NCBI RefSeq assembly: GCF_047372505.1
Contig: NZ_JBKBEU010000001.1
Coordinates: 1,922,001-1,986,000 of the forward strand
Source: Phaeobacter cretensis
GTDB lineage: Bacteria; Pseudomonadota; Alphaproteobacteria; Rhodobacterales; Rhodobacteraceae
Direction: 5' to 3'
DNA: 64,000 bases
The position numbers were made by a program, and so were the translations under genes. Position 1 is the first letter of the stretch, and every line of letters begins with the position of its first letter. Positions 53,847 to 61,950 of this stretch are shown in pieces. The notes under the pieces were generated by a model. It worked only from the letters and a program-made list of their open reading frames with translations. It was not told the DNA's origin and searched no databases.

Positions 53847-54887
53847 TCATGACCAATTCAGCACGACTTTGCCACTGCGACCAGACTTCATTGCGGAGAA
53901 CCCTTTGGCAAAGTCATCAATATCGAACCGATGGGTAATCACCCGGCTGACATCCAGGCCATTCTGCAGCATCGCGATCATCTTGTACCAAGTCTCAAAC
54001 ATCTCGCGCCCATAAACGCCCTTTAGGGTAATGGCCTTGAATACGATACGGCTCCAGTCCACCGGCGATTTCCCCGGCGGGATACCCAGCAAAGCGATCT
54101 TGCCCCCCATCACGAGGGCCTCAACCATTTGATCAAGCGCAGCTTGATTACCTGACATCTCCAGCCCGACGTCAAAGCCCTGCTTCATGCCCAGCTCATG
54201 AACGACATCGTGCAAATCTTCTGCCGTCACATCGACCGTGCGCACCGAGGGAACCACATGACGTGCCAGGGCCAACCGATCCGGATTTATATCTGTGATA
54301 ACTACATGTCGCGCACCAGCATGGCGTGCCACCGCTGCGGCCATGATGCCAATCGGCCCAGCCCCGGTGATCAGCACATCTTCCCCCAAAAGATCAAAAC
54401 TCAATGCGGTGTGGACGGCATTCCCCAATGGATCAAGGATAGCACCGATCTCATCTGGGATACCGTCTGGCAAAGGAACCACATTAAAGGCGGGCAATTT
54501 GAGATACTGCGCAAAGGCACCCTGCTCATTCACGCCAATGCCGCGGGTTCCAGGATCAAGGTGAAACTTACCGGCCCTTGATTGCCGCGAATCGGTCTGA
54601 ATCAAATGGCCTTCGCCGGAGCAACGCTGGCCTTTGGTCAGATCGCTTACGTTACGGCCGACCTCAACAATCTCGCCGACAAATTCATGACCTGTGATCA
54701 TCGGTACCGGCACCGTATGGGCTGCCCAGTCATCCCAGTTCCAGATATGGATGTCGGTCCCGCAGATCCCCGTTGTTTTGATCCTAATCAGAACCTCATC
54801 AGGGCCAATCTCCGGCACCGGCACGTCAACCATCCACAGTCCTTCTTTGGGATGGGTTTTCTCAAGCGCCTTCATCATATTGCTCAT
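53847..54887 (-). CDS. tdh: L-threonine 3-dehydrogenase
   Basis: Zinc-dependent MDR enzyme that oxidises threonine to 2-amino-3-ketobutyrate with NAD. The 346-residue protein keeps the catalytic zinc ligands Cys42 (GICGTDIH), His67 and Glu68 (TGHEF) and the Rossmann GAGPIGIMAAAVAR loop. In the lobe that normally binds structural zinc, the four cysteines (93, 96, 99, 107 in E. coli numbering) are Gln97, Ser100, Ser103 and Asp111. The protein should therefore lack the structural zinc. It overlaps the kbl stop by 4 bp and is translated after kbl. Confidence 0.95.
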   Translation of the reverse strand: MSNMMKALEKTHPKEGLWMVDVPVPEIGPDEVLIRIKTTGICGTDIHIWNWDDWAAHTVPVPMITGHEFVGEIVEVGRNVSDLTKGQRCSGEGHLIQTDSRQSRAGKFHLDPGTRGIGVNEQGAFAQYLKLPAFNVVPLPDGIPDEIGAILDPLGNAVHTALSFDLLGEDVLITGAGPIGIMAAAVARHAGARHVVITDINPDRLALARHVVPSVRTVDVTAEDLHDVVHELGMKQGFDVGLEMSGNQAALDQMVEALVMGGKIALLGIPPGKSPVDWSRIVFKAITLKGVYGREMFETWYKMIAMLQNGLDVSRVITHRFDIDDFAKGFSAMKSGRSGKVVLNWS

Positions 54888-56086
54888 GAAAGAATACCGA
54901 GTTGTTTGCCACCCTTGCCGAATGCCTCTAGCGCACGGGTCAACTCAGCCCGCGTCAGCGCTGCGTTCATCTGCGTGCGGATACGCGCCTGTCCGCGCGG
55001 CACCACCGGGAAGAAAAAGCCCGATACATAGACGCCTTCGTCGAACAACTGCGATGCCATATCCTGCGCCAGCTGTGCTTCGCCCAGCATAACAGGCACA
55101 ATCGGATGTTCGCCAGGCAATAGATCGAAACCAAGGCTCTCAAGTCCTTCACGCCAATATCGCGTGTTCTCAAACAGCTGCGCTCGCAACTGCCCCCCGT
55201 CTTCGACCAATCGAATGGCCTCTAGCCCGGCGGCAACTATGGATGGCGGCAGCGAATTCGAAAACAAATAGGGCCGCGCCCGCTGCCGCAGCAGGTCGAT
55301 CACTGGCTGCGGCCCAGCGATATAACCGCCGATTGCCCCACCCAATGCTTTGCCCAATGTCCCGGTGACGATATCAACGTCGACACCAAAATGTTCCGGC
55401 GTGCCCGCACCTGTCACACCCATGAAACCGGTGGCATGGCAATCATCCACCATCACAACGGCCTCGTATTTGTCTGCCAATGCGCGGATTTCGGGCAGTT
55501 TCGCTAAATAGCCATCCATCGAAAAAACGCCATCGGTCGCAACCATGATATGGCGCGCACCGTCTTCACGCGCCTGTTTTAACCAGGCTTCAAGATCATT
55601 CATGTCGCTGTTCAAGTAGCGATAGCGCTTGGCCTTACACAGCCGGATACCATCGATGATGGAGGCGTGATTCAGACTGTCAGATATGATTGCATCATCC
55701 GGCCCCAACAAGGGCTCGAACAAGCCTCCGTTGGCATCAAAACAGGCCGCAAAAAGGATTGCATCATCCTTGCCCAGAAACTTTGCAAGCCGTTGCTCCA
55801 GCTCGCGATGAATATCCTGTGTACCGCAGATAAAGCGAACCGAGGCCATCCCGAACCCCTTATCATCCATCACGCTGCGTGCAGCAGCGATCAAGTCGGG
55901 ATGGTCGGCAAGCCCAAGATAGTTGTTGGCACAGAGATTGATGACTTCACGGCCAGTTTCAGACCCGTCACCAACAGTGATTTCGCCCCCCTGAGGGGAG
56001 GTGATCATTCGTTCCCGCTTAAACAGACCGTCTTTTTCGATCTGGGCCAGTGTCTTGGTGATGTCGCTCAAAAAGGCAGTGGTCAT
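54884..56086 (-). CDS. kbl: 2-amino-3-ketobutyrate CoA ligase
   Basis: PLP alpha-oxoamine-synthase-family enzyme that splits 2-amino-3-ketobutyrate with CoA into glycine and acetyl-CoA. The ATG at 56086 (MTTAFLSDITKTL), after GAGGAG, gives 400 residues. The PLP lysine is in TGTLGKALGGAIGG, with NNYLGLADHP and DDCHATGFMG also diagnostic. It is first of the kbl-tdh operon. Two CGGA/TCCG palindromes upstream point to control by the adjacent XRE-cupin regulator, linking the operon to threonine or glycine levels. Confidence 0.96.
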   Translation of the reverse strand: MTTAFLSDITKTLAQIEKDGLFKRERMITSPQGGEITVGDGSETGREVINLCANNYLGLADHPDLIAAARSVMDDKGFGMASVRFICGTQDIHRELEQRLAKFLGKDDAILFAACFDANGGLFEPLLGPDDAIISDSLNHASIIDGIRLCKAKRYRYLNSDMNDLEAWLKQAREDGARHIMVATDGVFSMDGYLAKLPEIRALADKYEAVVMVDDCHATGFMGVTGAGTPEHFGVDVDIVTGTLGKALGGAIGGYIAGPQPVIDLLRQRARPYLFSNSLPPSIVAAGLEAIRLVEDGGQLRAQLFENTRYWREGLESLGFDLLPGEHPIVPVMLGEAQLAQDMASQLFDEGVYVSGFFFPVVPRGQARIRTQMNAALTRAELTRALEAFGKGGKQLGILS

Positions 56087-56125
56087 GGTAGGACTCCTCA
56101 TATGCTCGAGTCACGATCTACCATA

Positions 56126-56176
56126 ACGGATTATTTTCCGAAATAGGGGATTTCATGATAACGGATTAAAATCCGT
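56126..56176. promoter_or_regulatory. Two operator palindromes upstream of kbl
   Basis: ACGGATTAAAATCCGT (56161-56176) has two exact 7-bp arms around AA. ACGGATTATTTTCCG (56126-56140) is an imperfect copy 35 bp away, and each is preceded by ATA. They lie 40-90 bp upstream of the kbl start and match the core of a palindrome at the start of the neighbouring XRE-cupin gene. Likely binding sites of that regulator. Confidence 0.7.
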
Positions 56177-56241
56177 GAAAATAGAATTTACGCCTGAAGT
56201 TCGCTTGGTCAAAATATCTCGGACTAAATGATCAGTGGTCC

Positions 56242-56808
56242 TTACGCATTCTTCACAATCAGAAAGACTCGCGCAGCGCCATCCTCTGCTGCAATCGCAT
56301 GAGGCACATCTGCGGAGTAGCGCGCGGTATCACCAGAATGCAGGCGATCTGTCGCACTCCCAGAGGTGAGCCGTACAACCCCCTCCAATACTGTCACATG
56401 CTCGACGGTCCCGCGGCCATGAGGCTGGCTTTTCAATGCCGCGCCCGACTTCAACCGGATGTCATAGACCTCATGTCCACCTGCATCCTCAGGCGGAGAT
56501 AGGATGCGGATCAGACATCCCTCGCCCATGTTTTCAATGGATGGAACGTCGCCATCCCTCAGCACCTCGATCCGGTCCTGCGCCTCATTGCTGTCCAGAA
56601 GCCCGGCAAAATCGACCTGTAGTGCGCGTGTCAGGTTCCACAGGGTTGCAATCGTCGGCGAGCTCTCTCCGCGTTCGATCTGACTGACCATGGAACGGCT
56701 TACACCTGAGAGATTGGCCACCGCTTCAAGGCTGAGCCCCTGCGCACGGCGCGCCTCTTTCAGGCGGGCAGGCAGCAAGGTCAGGATGTCATCTACATTT
56801 TCCGTCAT
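56242..56808 (-). CDS. XRE family regulator with cupin sensor domain
   Basis: This 188-residue protein has an N-terminal helix-turn-helix of Cro/CI type (KEARRAQGLSLEAVANLSGV and SRSMVSQIERGESSPTI, about 18-54). A C-terminal cupin-2 domain (about 110-180, LKSQPHGRGTVEHVTVLEG and SGDTARYSADVPHA) suits small-ligand sensing. It lies just upstream of kbl-tdh in the same direction. Shared ACGGA palindromes at its own start and in the kbl promoter suggest autoregulation and control of threonine catabolism. The ligand is unknown. Confidence 0.9.
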   Translation of the reverse strand: MTENVDDILTLLPARLKEARRAQGLSLEAVANLSGVSRSMVSQIERGESSPTIATLWNLTRALQVDFAGLLDSNEAQDRIEVLRDGDVPSIENMGEGCLIRILSPPEDAGGHEVYDIRLKSGAALKSQPHGRGTVEHVTVLEGVVRLTSGSATDRLHSGDTARYSADVPHAIAAEDGAARVFLIVKNA

Positions 56809-56814
56809 GACGGA
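56801..56814. promoter_or_regulatory. Palindrome spanning the XRE-cupin start codon
   Basis: TCCGTCATGACGGA is an exact 14-bp palindrome centred on the start codon at 56808. Its ACGGA arms match those of the kbl-promoter palindromes. Binding of the regulator here would block its own expression. The reading frame forces part of this sequence, so chance contributes. Confidence 0.5.
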
Positions 56815-56958
56815 TTTTCTGCGCGTTCACATCCAAATTGTCAAACGCTCAGACGGCGACAGAGTTCGGTCGCGCGACGCATCGGTGACGACACGTCCCG
56901 GCAGACAGCGTGATGCCGCAAGTGCATACTTCCGCCAACGTCATGAAGGAGAGAGACA

Positions 56959-58134
56959 ATGACCGACATCGTGATTCTGGATGGCGCCCGTACAGCCATT
57001 GGTACCTTTGGTGGTGCGCTGGCAGGTACAGCACCTATCGATCTAGCAACAATCGTGTCTAAGGCCGCGATGGAACGTTCTGGCGTCGAACCCGAACAAA
57101 TCGGCAATGTTGTTTTTGGCCACGTGATCAATACAGACCCTCGCGATATGTATCTCAGCCGTGTGGCAGCGATGCAGGCCGGTGTGCCCAATGGTACTCC
57201 TGCGATGAACGTGAACCGTCTATGTGGGTCTGGGGCACAGGCTATCGTATCCGGCATTCAGTCCCTGATGCTGGGGGATTCAGAATTCGCGCTTACCGGT
57301 GGTGCGGAAAACATGTCACGCAGCCCATTCATCGTGCCAAGCGCCCGGTGGGGTCAGAAAATGGGCGATGCCCGTGCACTGGACATGATGTTGGGCGCAT
57401 TGAATTGCCCCTTTGGCACCGGTCACATGGGGGTAACCGCCGAAAACGTGGCTGACGAACACGCTATCACCCGTGAACAAATGGACGAGTTTGCCGTGAC
57501 AAGCCAAACCCGTGCCGCCGCTGCAATTGAGGCAGGGCATTTCGCCAGTCAGATCACCGCAGTGGAGGTCCAAGTTAAGCGCGACTTGGTTCCCTTTGAC
57601 GTGGATGAACATCCAAAAGCCAGCACATTGGAGTCTCTGGGCGGGCTAAAACCAGTATTCAAAAAAGACGGGCGCGTCACCGCCGGTAATGCAAGCGGCA
57701 TAAATGACGGAGCAGCTGCTATTGTACTAGCGACGGCTGATGCTGCACATAAAGCTGGTCTGAAACCAAAAGCGCGCATATTGGGATATGCCCACGCCGG
57801 AGTCCGCCCTGAGGTCATGGGCATTGGCCCAGTCCCCGCAGTGCAAAACCTGCTGAAGAAAACAGGCTTTTCTGTCAGCGACTTTGATGTCATCGAATCG
57901 AACGAAGCTTTTGCAGCTCAAGCTCTGGCCGTGAATCAGGAACTAAGGCTAGAGCCAGCCAAGGTGAACCCCAACGGCGGTGCTATCGCCTTAGGCCATC
58001 CCGTCGGCGCGACAGGCACTATCATCACGCTTAAGACACTATACGAGCTGGAGCGAATCGGGGGCACCAAAGGCCTGATCACCATGTGCATCGGCGGCGG
58101 TCAGGGCATTGCACTGGCAATCGAACGTCTCTGA
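56959..58134 (+). CDS. atoB: Acetyl-CoA C-acetyltransferase (biosynthetic thiolase)
   Basis: Catalyses the reversible condensation of two acetyl-CoA to acetoacetyl-CoA, used in polyhydroxybutyrate synthesis or acetoacetate degradation. The 391-residue length is normal. The catalytic triad motifs are present: Cys89 in NRLCGSGAQA, His in GGAIALGHPVGATG and the second Cys in CIGGGQG. An AGGAGAG site precedes the ATG. No phaB or phaC lies adjacent, so the PHB role is not settled. It is divergent from the XRE-cupin gene with a 150-bp spacer. Confidence 0.95.
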   Translation: MTDIVILDGARTAIGTFGGALAGTAPIDLATIVSKAAMERSGVEPEQIGNVVFGHVINTDPRDMYLSRVAAMQAGVPNGTPAMNVNRLCGSGAQAIVSGIQSLMLGDSEFALTGGAENMSRSPFIVPSARWGQKMGDARALDMMLGALNCPFGTGHMGVTAENVADEHAITREQMDEFAVTSQTRAAAAIEAGHFASQITAVEVQVKRDLVPFDVDEHPKASTLESLGGLKPVFKKDGRVTAGNASGINDGAAAIVLATADAAHKAGLKPKARILGYAHAGVRPEVMGIGPVPAVQNLLKKTGFSVSDFDVIESNEAFAAQALAVNQELRLEPAKVNPNGGAIALGHPVGATGTIITLKTLYELERIGGTKGLITMCIGGGQGIALAIERL

Positions 58135-58156
58135 CACTGATTTTGACAAATGGAAA

Positions 58157-58186
58157 AAAGGCCCCGGATTTCTCACCGGGGCCTTT
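58157..58186. terminator. Bidirectional terminator between thiolase and potC
   Basis: Eleven-bp perfect stem AAAGGCCCCGG (58157-58167)/CCGGGGCCTTT (58176-58186) with an 8-nt loop. A-rich sequence precedes it and CATATTCTC follows, so it can stop transcription from both converging genes. The minus-strand tail TTCCATT is the better U-run. Confidence 0.82.
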
Positions 58187-58212
58187 CATATTCTCATGAT
58201 GCGCAGGCAGTT

Positions 58213-59388
58213 TTAGGTCGGCGACATACCGCGCAGACGCTCTGAACGGCGACGCAGCATTTCAACCACTGTCAGGAGACCAATCGACACCACAACAAGG
58301 ATCGTGGCTACAGCAAGGATCGTGGGCGAAATCTGCTCACGCAGGCCAATGAACATCTGCCATGGCAGTGTTTTCTGGCCAGCTGATCCAACAAACAGCA
58401 CCACAACGACCTCATCAAAAGAGGTGATAAACGCGAACAATCCGCCGGAGATAACACCGGGCAGGATGAGCGGCATCTGCACCCGGAAGAACGTGGTGAC
58501 AGGACCTGCCCCCATGTTCGCGGCTGCACGGGTCAACGAGCGATCAAAACCCACGAGAGTTGCGGTAACTGTGATAATCACAAAAGGGATACCCAACGCC
58601 GCATGTGCCAGAACCACACCAAAATACGTGCCCTGCAATCCGATACGGCTATAAAAGAAATACATCCCTGCCGCTGAGATAATCAGGGGCACAATCATCG
58701 GCGAAATCAAGATCGCCATGATCGCACGGCGGAAGGGAACATGCGGTTGGCTCAGACCAATCGCAGCCAAGGTACCAAAGCCGACCGATAAGATAGTCGC
58801 CATCGGCGCGATCTTAATGGAGTTCCACATCGCCTGCTGCCAATCCGCATTGGTAAAGAAGTCTTGGTAGTGTTTCAGCGAGTAGCCTTCGGGATCAAAT
58901 CGCAGCATCTCCGGTGTGAAAGTGAAGAAATCCTGAGCATTGAACGACAGTGGCATCACCACCAAGATCGGCGTAATCAGGAATACGAAGATCGACCCGC
59001 AGATCACCCGGAACGTATAATGCCACAGCACCTGGCCCGGAGTGAGATAAGGAGCCAGATGCACGCGGTAGCGCGACGTCGAGAGCCAGAAGATAAACCA
59101 GCCAACAAAAGCGCCGAACAGGAGCCCCATTACGGCTGCGGGGAACCCGCCCATCACAAATCCAGCCACTGCGAATGCGGCGACCAGAACCCAGCGGATT
59201 ACCCGCTGCTGATCACGCATTCCCGCCAGTACAAAGCCCAGTCCGCCAACAAGAGCTGCTCCAATCAGCACGCCCAAAATGCCAGACCCTTGAGCAGTGC
59301 CAACGAACAGTCCAAAGAAAGCCCCGGCAGCCGCTGCGACAAGCGCAACGAAACCGGGAGTTTGGTTTTCAACAGGTGTCAAAGCCAT
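58213..59388 (-). CDS. potC: Polyamine-type ABC transporter permease, PotC-like with N-terminal membrane extension
   Basis: Second inner-membrane permease of a spermidine/putrescine-type ABC importer. The permease core (about 110-391) has the EAA loop RAAANMGAGPVTTFFRVQMP that contacts the ATPase. At 391 residues it exceeds the usual PotC length (about 260-280) because residues 1-105 add about four hydrophobic segments (for example FVALVAAAAGAFFGLFVG and VIRWVLVAAFAVAGFVMGG). The role of that extension is unknown. It is last in the potA-D-B-C order. Confidence 0.88.
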   Translation of the reverse strand: MALTPVENQTPGFVALVAAAAGAFFGLFVGTAQGSGILGVLIGAALVGGLGFVLAGMRDQQRVIRWVLVAAFAVAGFVMGGFPAAVMGLLFGAFVGWFIFWLSTSRYRVHLAPYLTPGQVLWHYTFRVICGSIFVFLITPILVVMPLSFNAQDFFTFTPEMLRFDPEGYSLKHYQDFFTNADWQQAMWNSIKIAPMATILSVGFGTLAAIGLSQPHVPFRRAIMAILISPMIVPLIISAAGMYFFYSRIGLQGTYFGVVLAHAALGIPFVIITVTATLVGFDRSLTRAAANMGAGPVTTFFRVQMPLILPGVISGGLFAFITSFDEVVVVLFVGSAGQKTLPWQMFIGLREQISPTILAVATILVVVSIGLLTVVEMLRRRSERLRGMSPT

Positions 59389-59393
59389 GTGTC

Positions 59394-60665
59394 TTATCCC
59401 AGTTTCACGTTGTCGATGCCGACAATCTTGTCATAGGCCCAGTAGAGTGTGAGCACGACCACCAGCAGAATACTACCAAGCGCCGCAGCAAGACCCCAAT
59501 TGAGCGATTGCGAAATGTGGAAGGCAATCCGGTTAGAGATGAACACACCTTTTGTGCCACCCACCAGTTCCGGCGTGATGTAGTAACCAATCGCCAGAAT
59601 GAAAACGAGGATAGACCCCGCACCGATACCCGGAACCGATTGTGGGAAATACACCCGCCAGAAAGCGGTCCAGTTGGTGGCGCCGAGCGACTTGGCTGCA
59701 CGCAGGTACGAAGGGTTGATCGTTTGCATTACCGAGTACATCGGCAGGATCATGAACGGCAGCAGAATATGTGTCATCGCCACAATCGTACCGAACTGGT
59801 TGTTGATCATCACAAGTCGCGCATCATCCGCAACCAGACCGAGCCAGACCAACGTGTCGTTTATAACACCTTGTTGCTGGAGCATGACCTTCCAAGCGGA
59901 CGTCCGCACGAGAAGCGACGTCCAGAACGGAAGAAGCACCAAAATCATCAGTAGGTTTGCAGATCTGGACGGCAGGTTCGCCAAGATCCAAGCGACCGGA
60001 TAGCCAAGCACGATACAGCTTACTGTAATGGCCAGCGACATAATCAGAGTACGCAGGAATAGCGTGCCATAGATACGTTCATTCTCGGGTCGTAACTCGG
60101 CGCCAGCGGCGCCTTTCTGGAAATCCGCTGCGTTGAGAAAATACCCGTTGGTATACGCTCCGGCATAAGTCTGGACCGTACGCCAAACCTCGGGGTCGGC
60201 CCAATCCTCGTCAATATCGACGAATTTCTCCTTGAACGGGCCATCTTCAGCCAAATCCCAGCGCTTAACCTTGCGGCCCGCTTTGCGGAATAGCGATGAA
60301 ATACCTGGATTTTCATAGTTCAAACGCGATCCGACACGCGTGTGAGTCTTTTCCTGAGCTGCCACCTGAAGATCGGCGGCAAGCGCCGCAAAGACCACCT
60401 CGTCCGGTGTCTGACCCGAGTTCGCATCCCAGTCGTTCAGCGCAACCACGGTCTTGGGCAAAGTGTCGGAGACAATCTTATTCTCAACCGAGCGGAACAG
60501 CATGTCAGCAATCGGGAGAATAAACGTTAGAAGAACAAATAACAGAAGCGGCGCGATCAACAGCAGGGCGCGTATTTTCTGCATCCGGAGAGCTCGGGCC
60601 AGGCTGCGCTTCAGCGGCGTGCCATCGGCGGCCAAGACCGGTCCGGTGTCGGTGGTATCGCTCAT
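59394..60665 (-). CDS. potB: Polyamine-type ABC transporter permease, PotB-like
   Basis: First permease of the importer. The 423-residue protein has a first membrane helix (about 33-52), then a large extracytoplasmic loop (about 60-190, including DWDANSGQTPDEVVFAALAA), then the permease core with EAA loop RAAKSLGATNWTAFWRVYFP. The loop is longer than in E. coli PotB and is a feature of the Rhodobacterales-type transporters I recall. It is 5 bp upstream of potC and 91 bp after potD, from which a hairpin separates it. Confidence 0.88.
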   Translation of the reverse strand: MSDTTDTGPVLAADGTPLKRSLARALRMQKIRALLLIAPLLLFVLLTFILPIADMLFRSVENKIVSDTLPKTVVALNDWDANSGQTPDEVVFAALAADLQVAAQEKTHTRVGSRLNYENPGISSLFRKAGRKVKRWDLAEDGPFKEKFVDIDEDWADPEVWRTVQTYAGAYTNGYFLNAADFQKGAAGAELRPENERIYGTLFLRTLIMSLAITVSCIVLGYPVAWILANLPSRSANLLMILVLLPFWTSLLVRTSAWKVMLQQQGVINDTLVWLGLVADDARLVMINNQFGTIVAMTHILLPFMILPMYSVMQTINPSYLRAAKSLGATNWTAFWRVYFPQSVPGIGAGSILVFILAIGYYITPELVGGTKGVFISNRIAFHISQSLNWGLAAALGSILLVVVLTLYWAYDKIVGIDNVKLG

Positions 60666-60704
60666 GAGTAGGAGCCCCCGTCGGAATTTTTTGTTGGTGG
60701 AGAA

Positions 60705-60723
60705 GGGGCTGTATGACAGCCCC
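60705..60723 (-). terminator. Intercistronic hairpin between potD and potB
   Basis: Stem GGGGCTG (60705-60711)/CAGCCCC (60717-60723) with a 5-nt loop. It lies in the 91-bp gap after the binding-protein gene and is followed on the minus strand by TTCTCCACC and then an A-rich run. Such hairpins after binding-protein genes usually protect the upstream message and reduce permease expression. Confidence 0.6.
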
Positions 60724-60756
60724 CTCCCGATGATGTCAGGATCTGTTCAAAACAGA

Positions 60757-61863
60757 TTACTTGGCAAGCCACGCCTGAAATTTCGCATCCAGATCATCGC
60801 GGTTGTCTGCCCACCATTCGTAGTCATAGACATGCACGTTGACGGCGTTGGCCGGATCTGTCGGCATATGCGGCGCCATGTCGATGCCTAGGATGGCGTG
60901 CTTGCCAACCAGCGGTGCCGAGGAAGCGCGTGCAGGGCCATAAGAAATGAAGGCAGCCTGATCAGCCAAACGCTGGGTGTCTGTGGCGAACTTCAGGAAG
61001 TCCATCACACGTGCCTTACGATCTTCTGGAAGGTCAGCAGGAACAATCCAACCATCGAGATCAAACGACTGCATGTCCCACAGCATATCGATCGGCTGGT
61101 TCTGCTCTGCAATTGCGGAGAACAGACGACCGTTGAAGGTCGAACCCATCACAACTTCGCCATCTGCCAGCAGCTGAGGCGTTTCCGCACCAGCGGTCCA
61201 CCAGACAACCTGATCCTTGATGCTGTCCAGCTTGTTCAGTGCCCGCGTCACACCTTCGTCGGTGCTCAAGACATCATAGATTTCGTCCTTTGCAACGCCA
61301 TCGCAGTAAAGAGCCCATTCGACGTTGTCGATCGGACGCTTCTGCAGAGAGCGCTTGCCTGGGTACTTAGCAGTATCGAAGATGTCGCAGATGGTGCTCG
61401 GCGGAGTGTCACCGACCTTGTCCATGCGGTAGCCAAAAGTTGTCGAATAGACGATCTGCGGCACAAAGCAATCGCTTACGATCAGCTCGCCAAAGTCTTC
61501 ACTAGCGACAGTGCCATCGGGAGCCGCAGCCAGAACTGCGTCATGATCCAGCTCAGCCGCCAGGCCTTCGTCACACATGCGCATGGCATCGGATGCAACA
61601 ACGTCAACCAAATCCCAGGTCACATTGCCGGCTTCCGTCATAGCGCGCATTTTAGCGGTCGCTTCTGCCGAGCTTTCGTCCCAGATCACCTTCAGCTCAG
61701 GGTGCATTTCCTGATAAGGAACGACGTAGGCCTTAAGCTGGCTTTCCTGATAGGCACCGCCCCAGGACACGATGGTCATTTCATTTGCCATATCGGCTGC
61801 CATCGCCATCGGCGCACATAGCGCTGTGGTGGCTGCCAATGCAGTCAGTTTGGTGAGTTTCAT
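60757..61863 (-). CDS. potD: Polyamine-type periplasmic substrate-binding protein
   Basis: Periplasmic receptor of the importer. The ATG at 61863 (MKLTKLTALAATTALC) has AAGGAG upstream and gives 368 residues; an upstream ATG adds 14 unconserved residues. A 22-residue signal ends AMAADMAN. The family-1-type motifs TIVSWGGAYQESQLKAYV at the N-terminus and WDLVDVVASDAMRMCDEGL fit the PotD/PotF group. Polyamine specificity is by family and by the neighbouring aminotransferase, not proved. Confidence 0.88.
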   Translation of the reverse strand: MKLTKLTALAATTALCAPMAMAADMANEMTIVSWGGAYQESQLKAYVVPYQEMHPELKVIWDESSAEATAKMRAMTEAGNVTWDLVDVVASDAMRMCDEGLAAELDHDAVLAAAPDGTVASEDFGELIVSDCFVPQIVYSTTFGYRMDKVGDTPPSTICDIFDTAKYPGKRSLQKRPIDNVEWALYCDGVAKDEIYDVLSTDEGVTRALNKLDSIKDQVVWWTAGAETPQLLADGEVVMGSTFNGRLFSAIAEQNQPIDMLWDMQSFDLDGWIVPADLPEDRKARVMDFLKFATDTQRLADQAAFISYGPARASSAPLVGKHAILGIDMAPHMPTDPANAVNVHVYDYEWWADNRDDLDAKFQAWLAK

Positions 61864-61908
61864 AGACACTCTACTCCTTGTTGAAACTATATTATTATTG
61901 ATCATTGT

Positions 61909-61932
61909 CTCCCGATCGTTCGTTGCCGGGAG
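61909..61932 (-). other. Hairpin between potA and potD
   Basis: CTCCCG (61909-61914)/CGGGAG (61927-61932) with a 12-nt loop lies in the 87-bp gap upstream of the binding-protein gene. With the hairpin after potD it brackets that cistron. It is not followed by a strong U-run, so an mRNA-processing or stability element is more likely than a terminator. Confidence 0.45.
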
Positions 61933-61950
61933 TTCAGACGTATGCGATTG

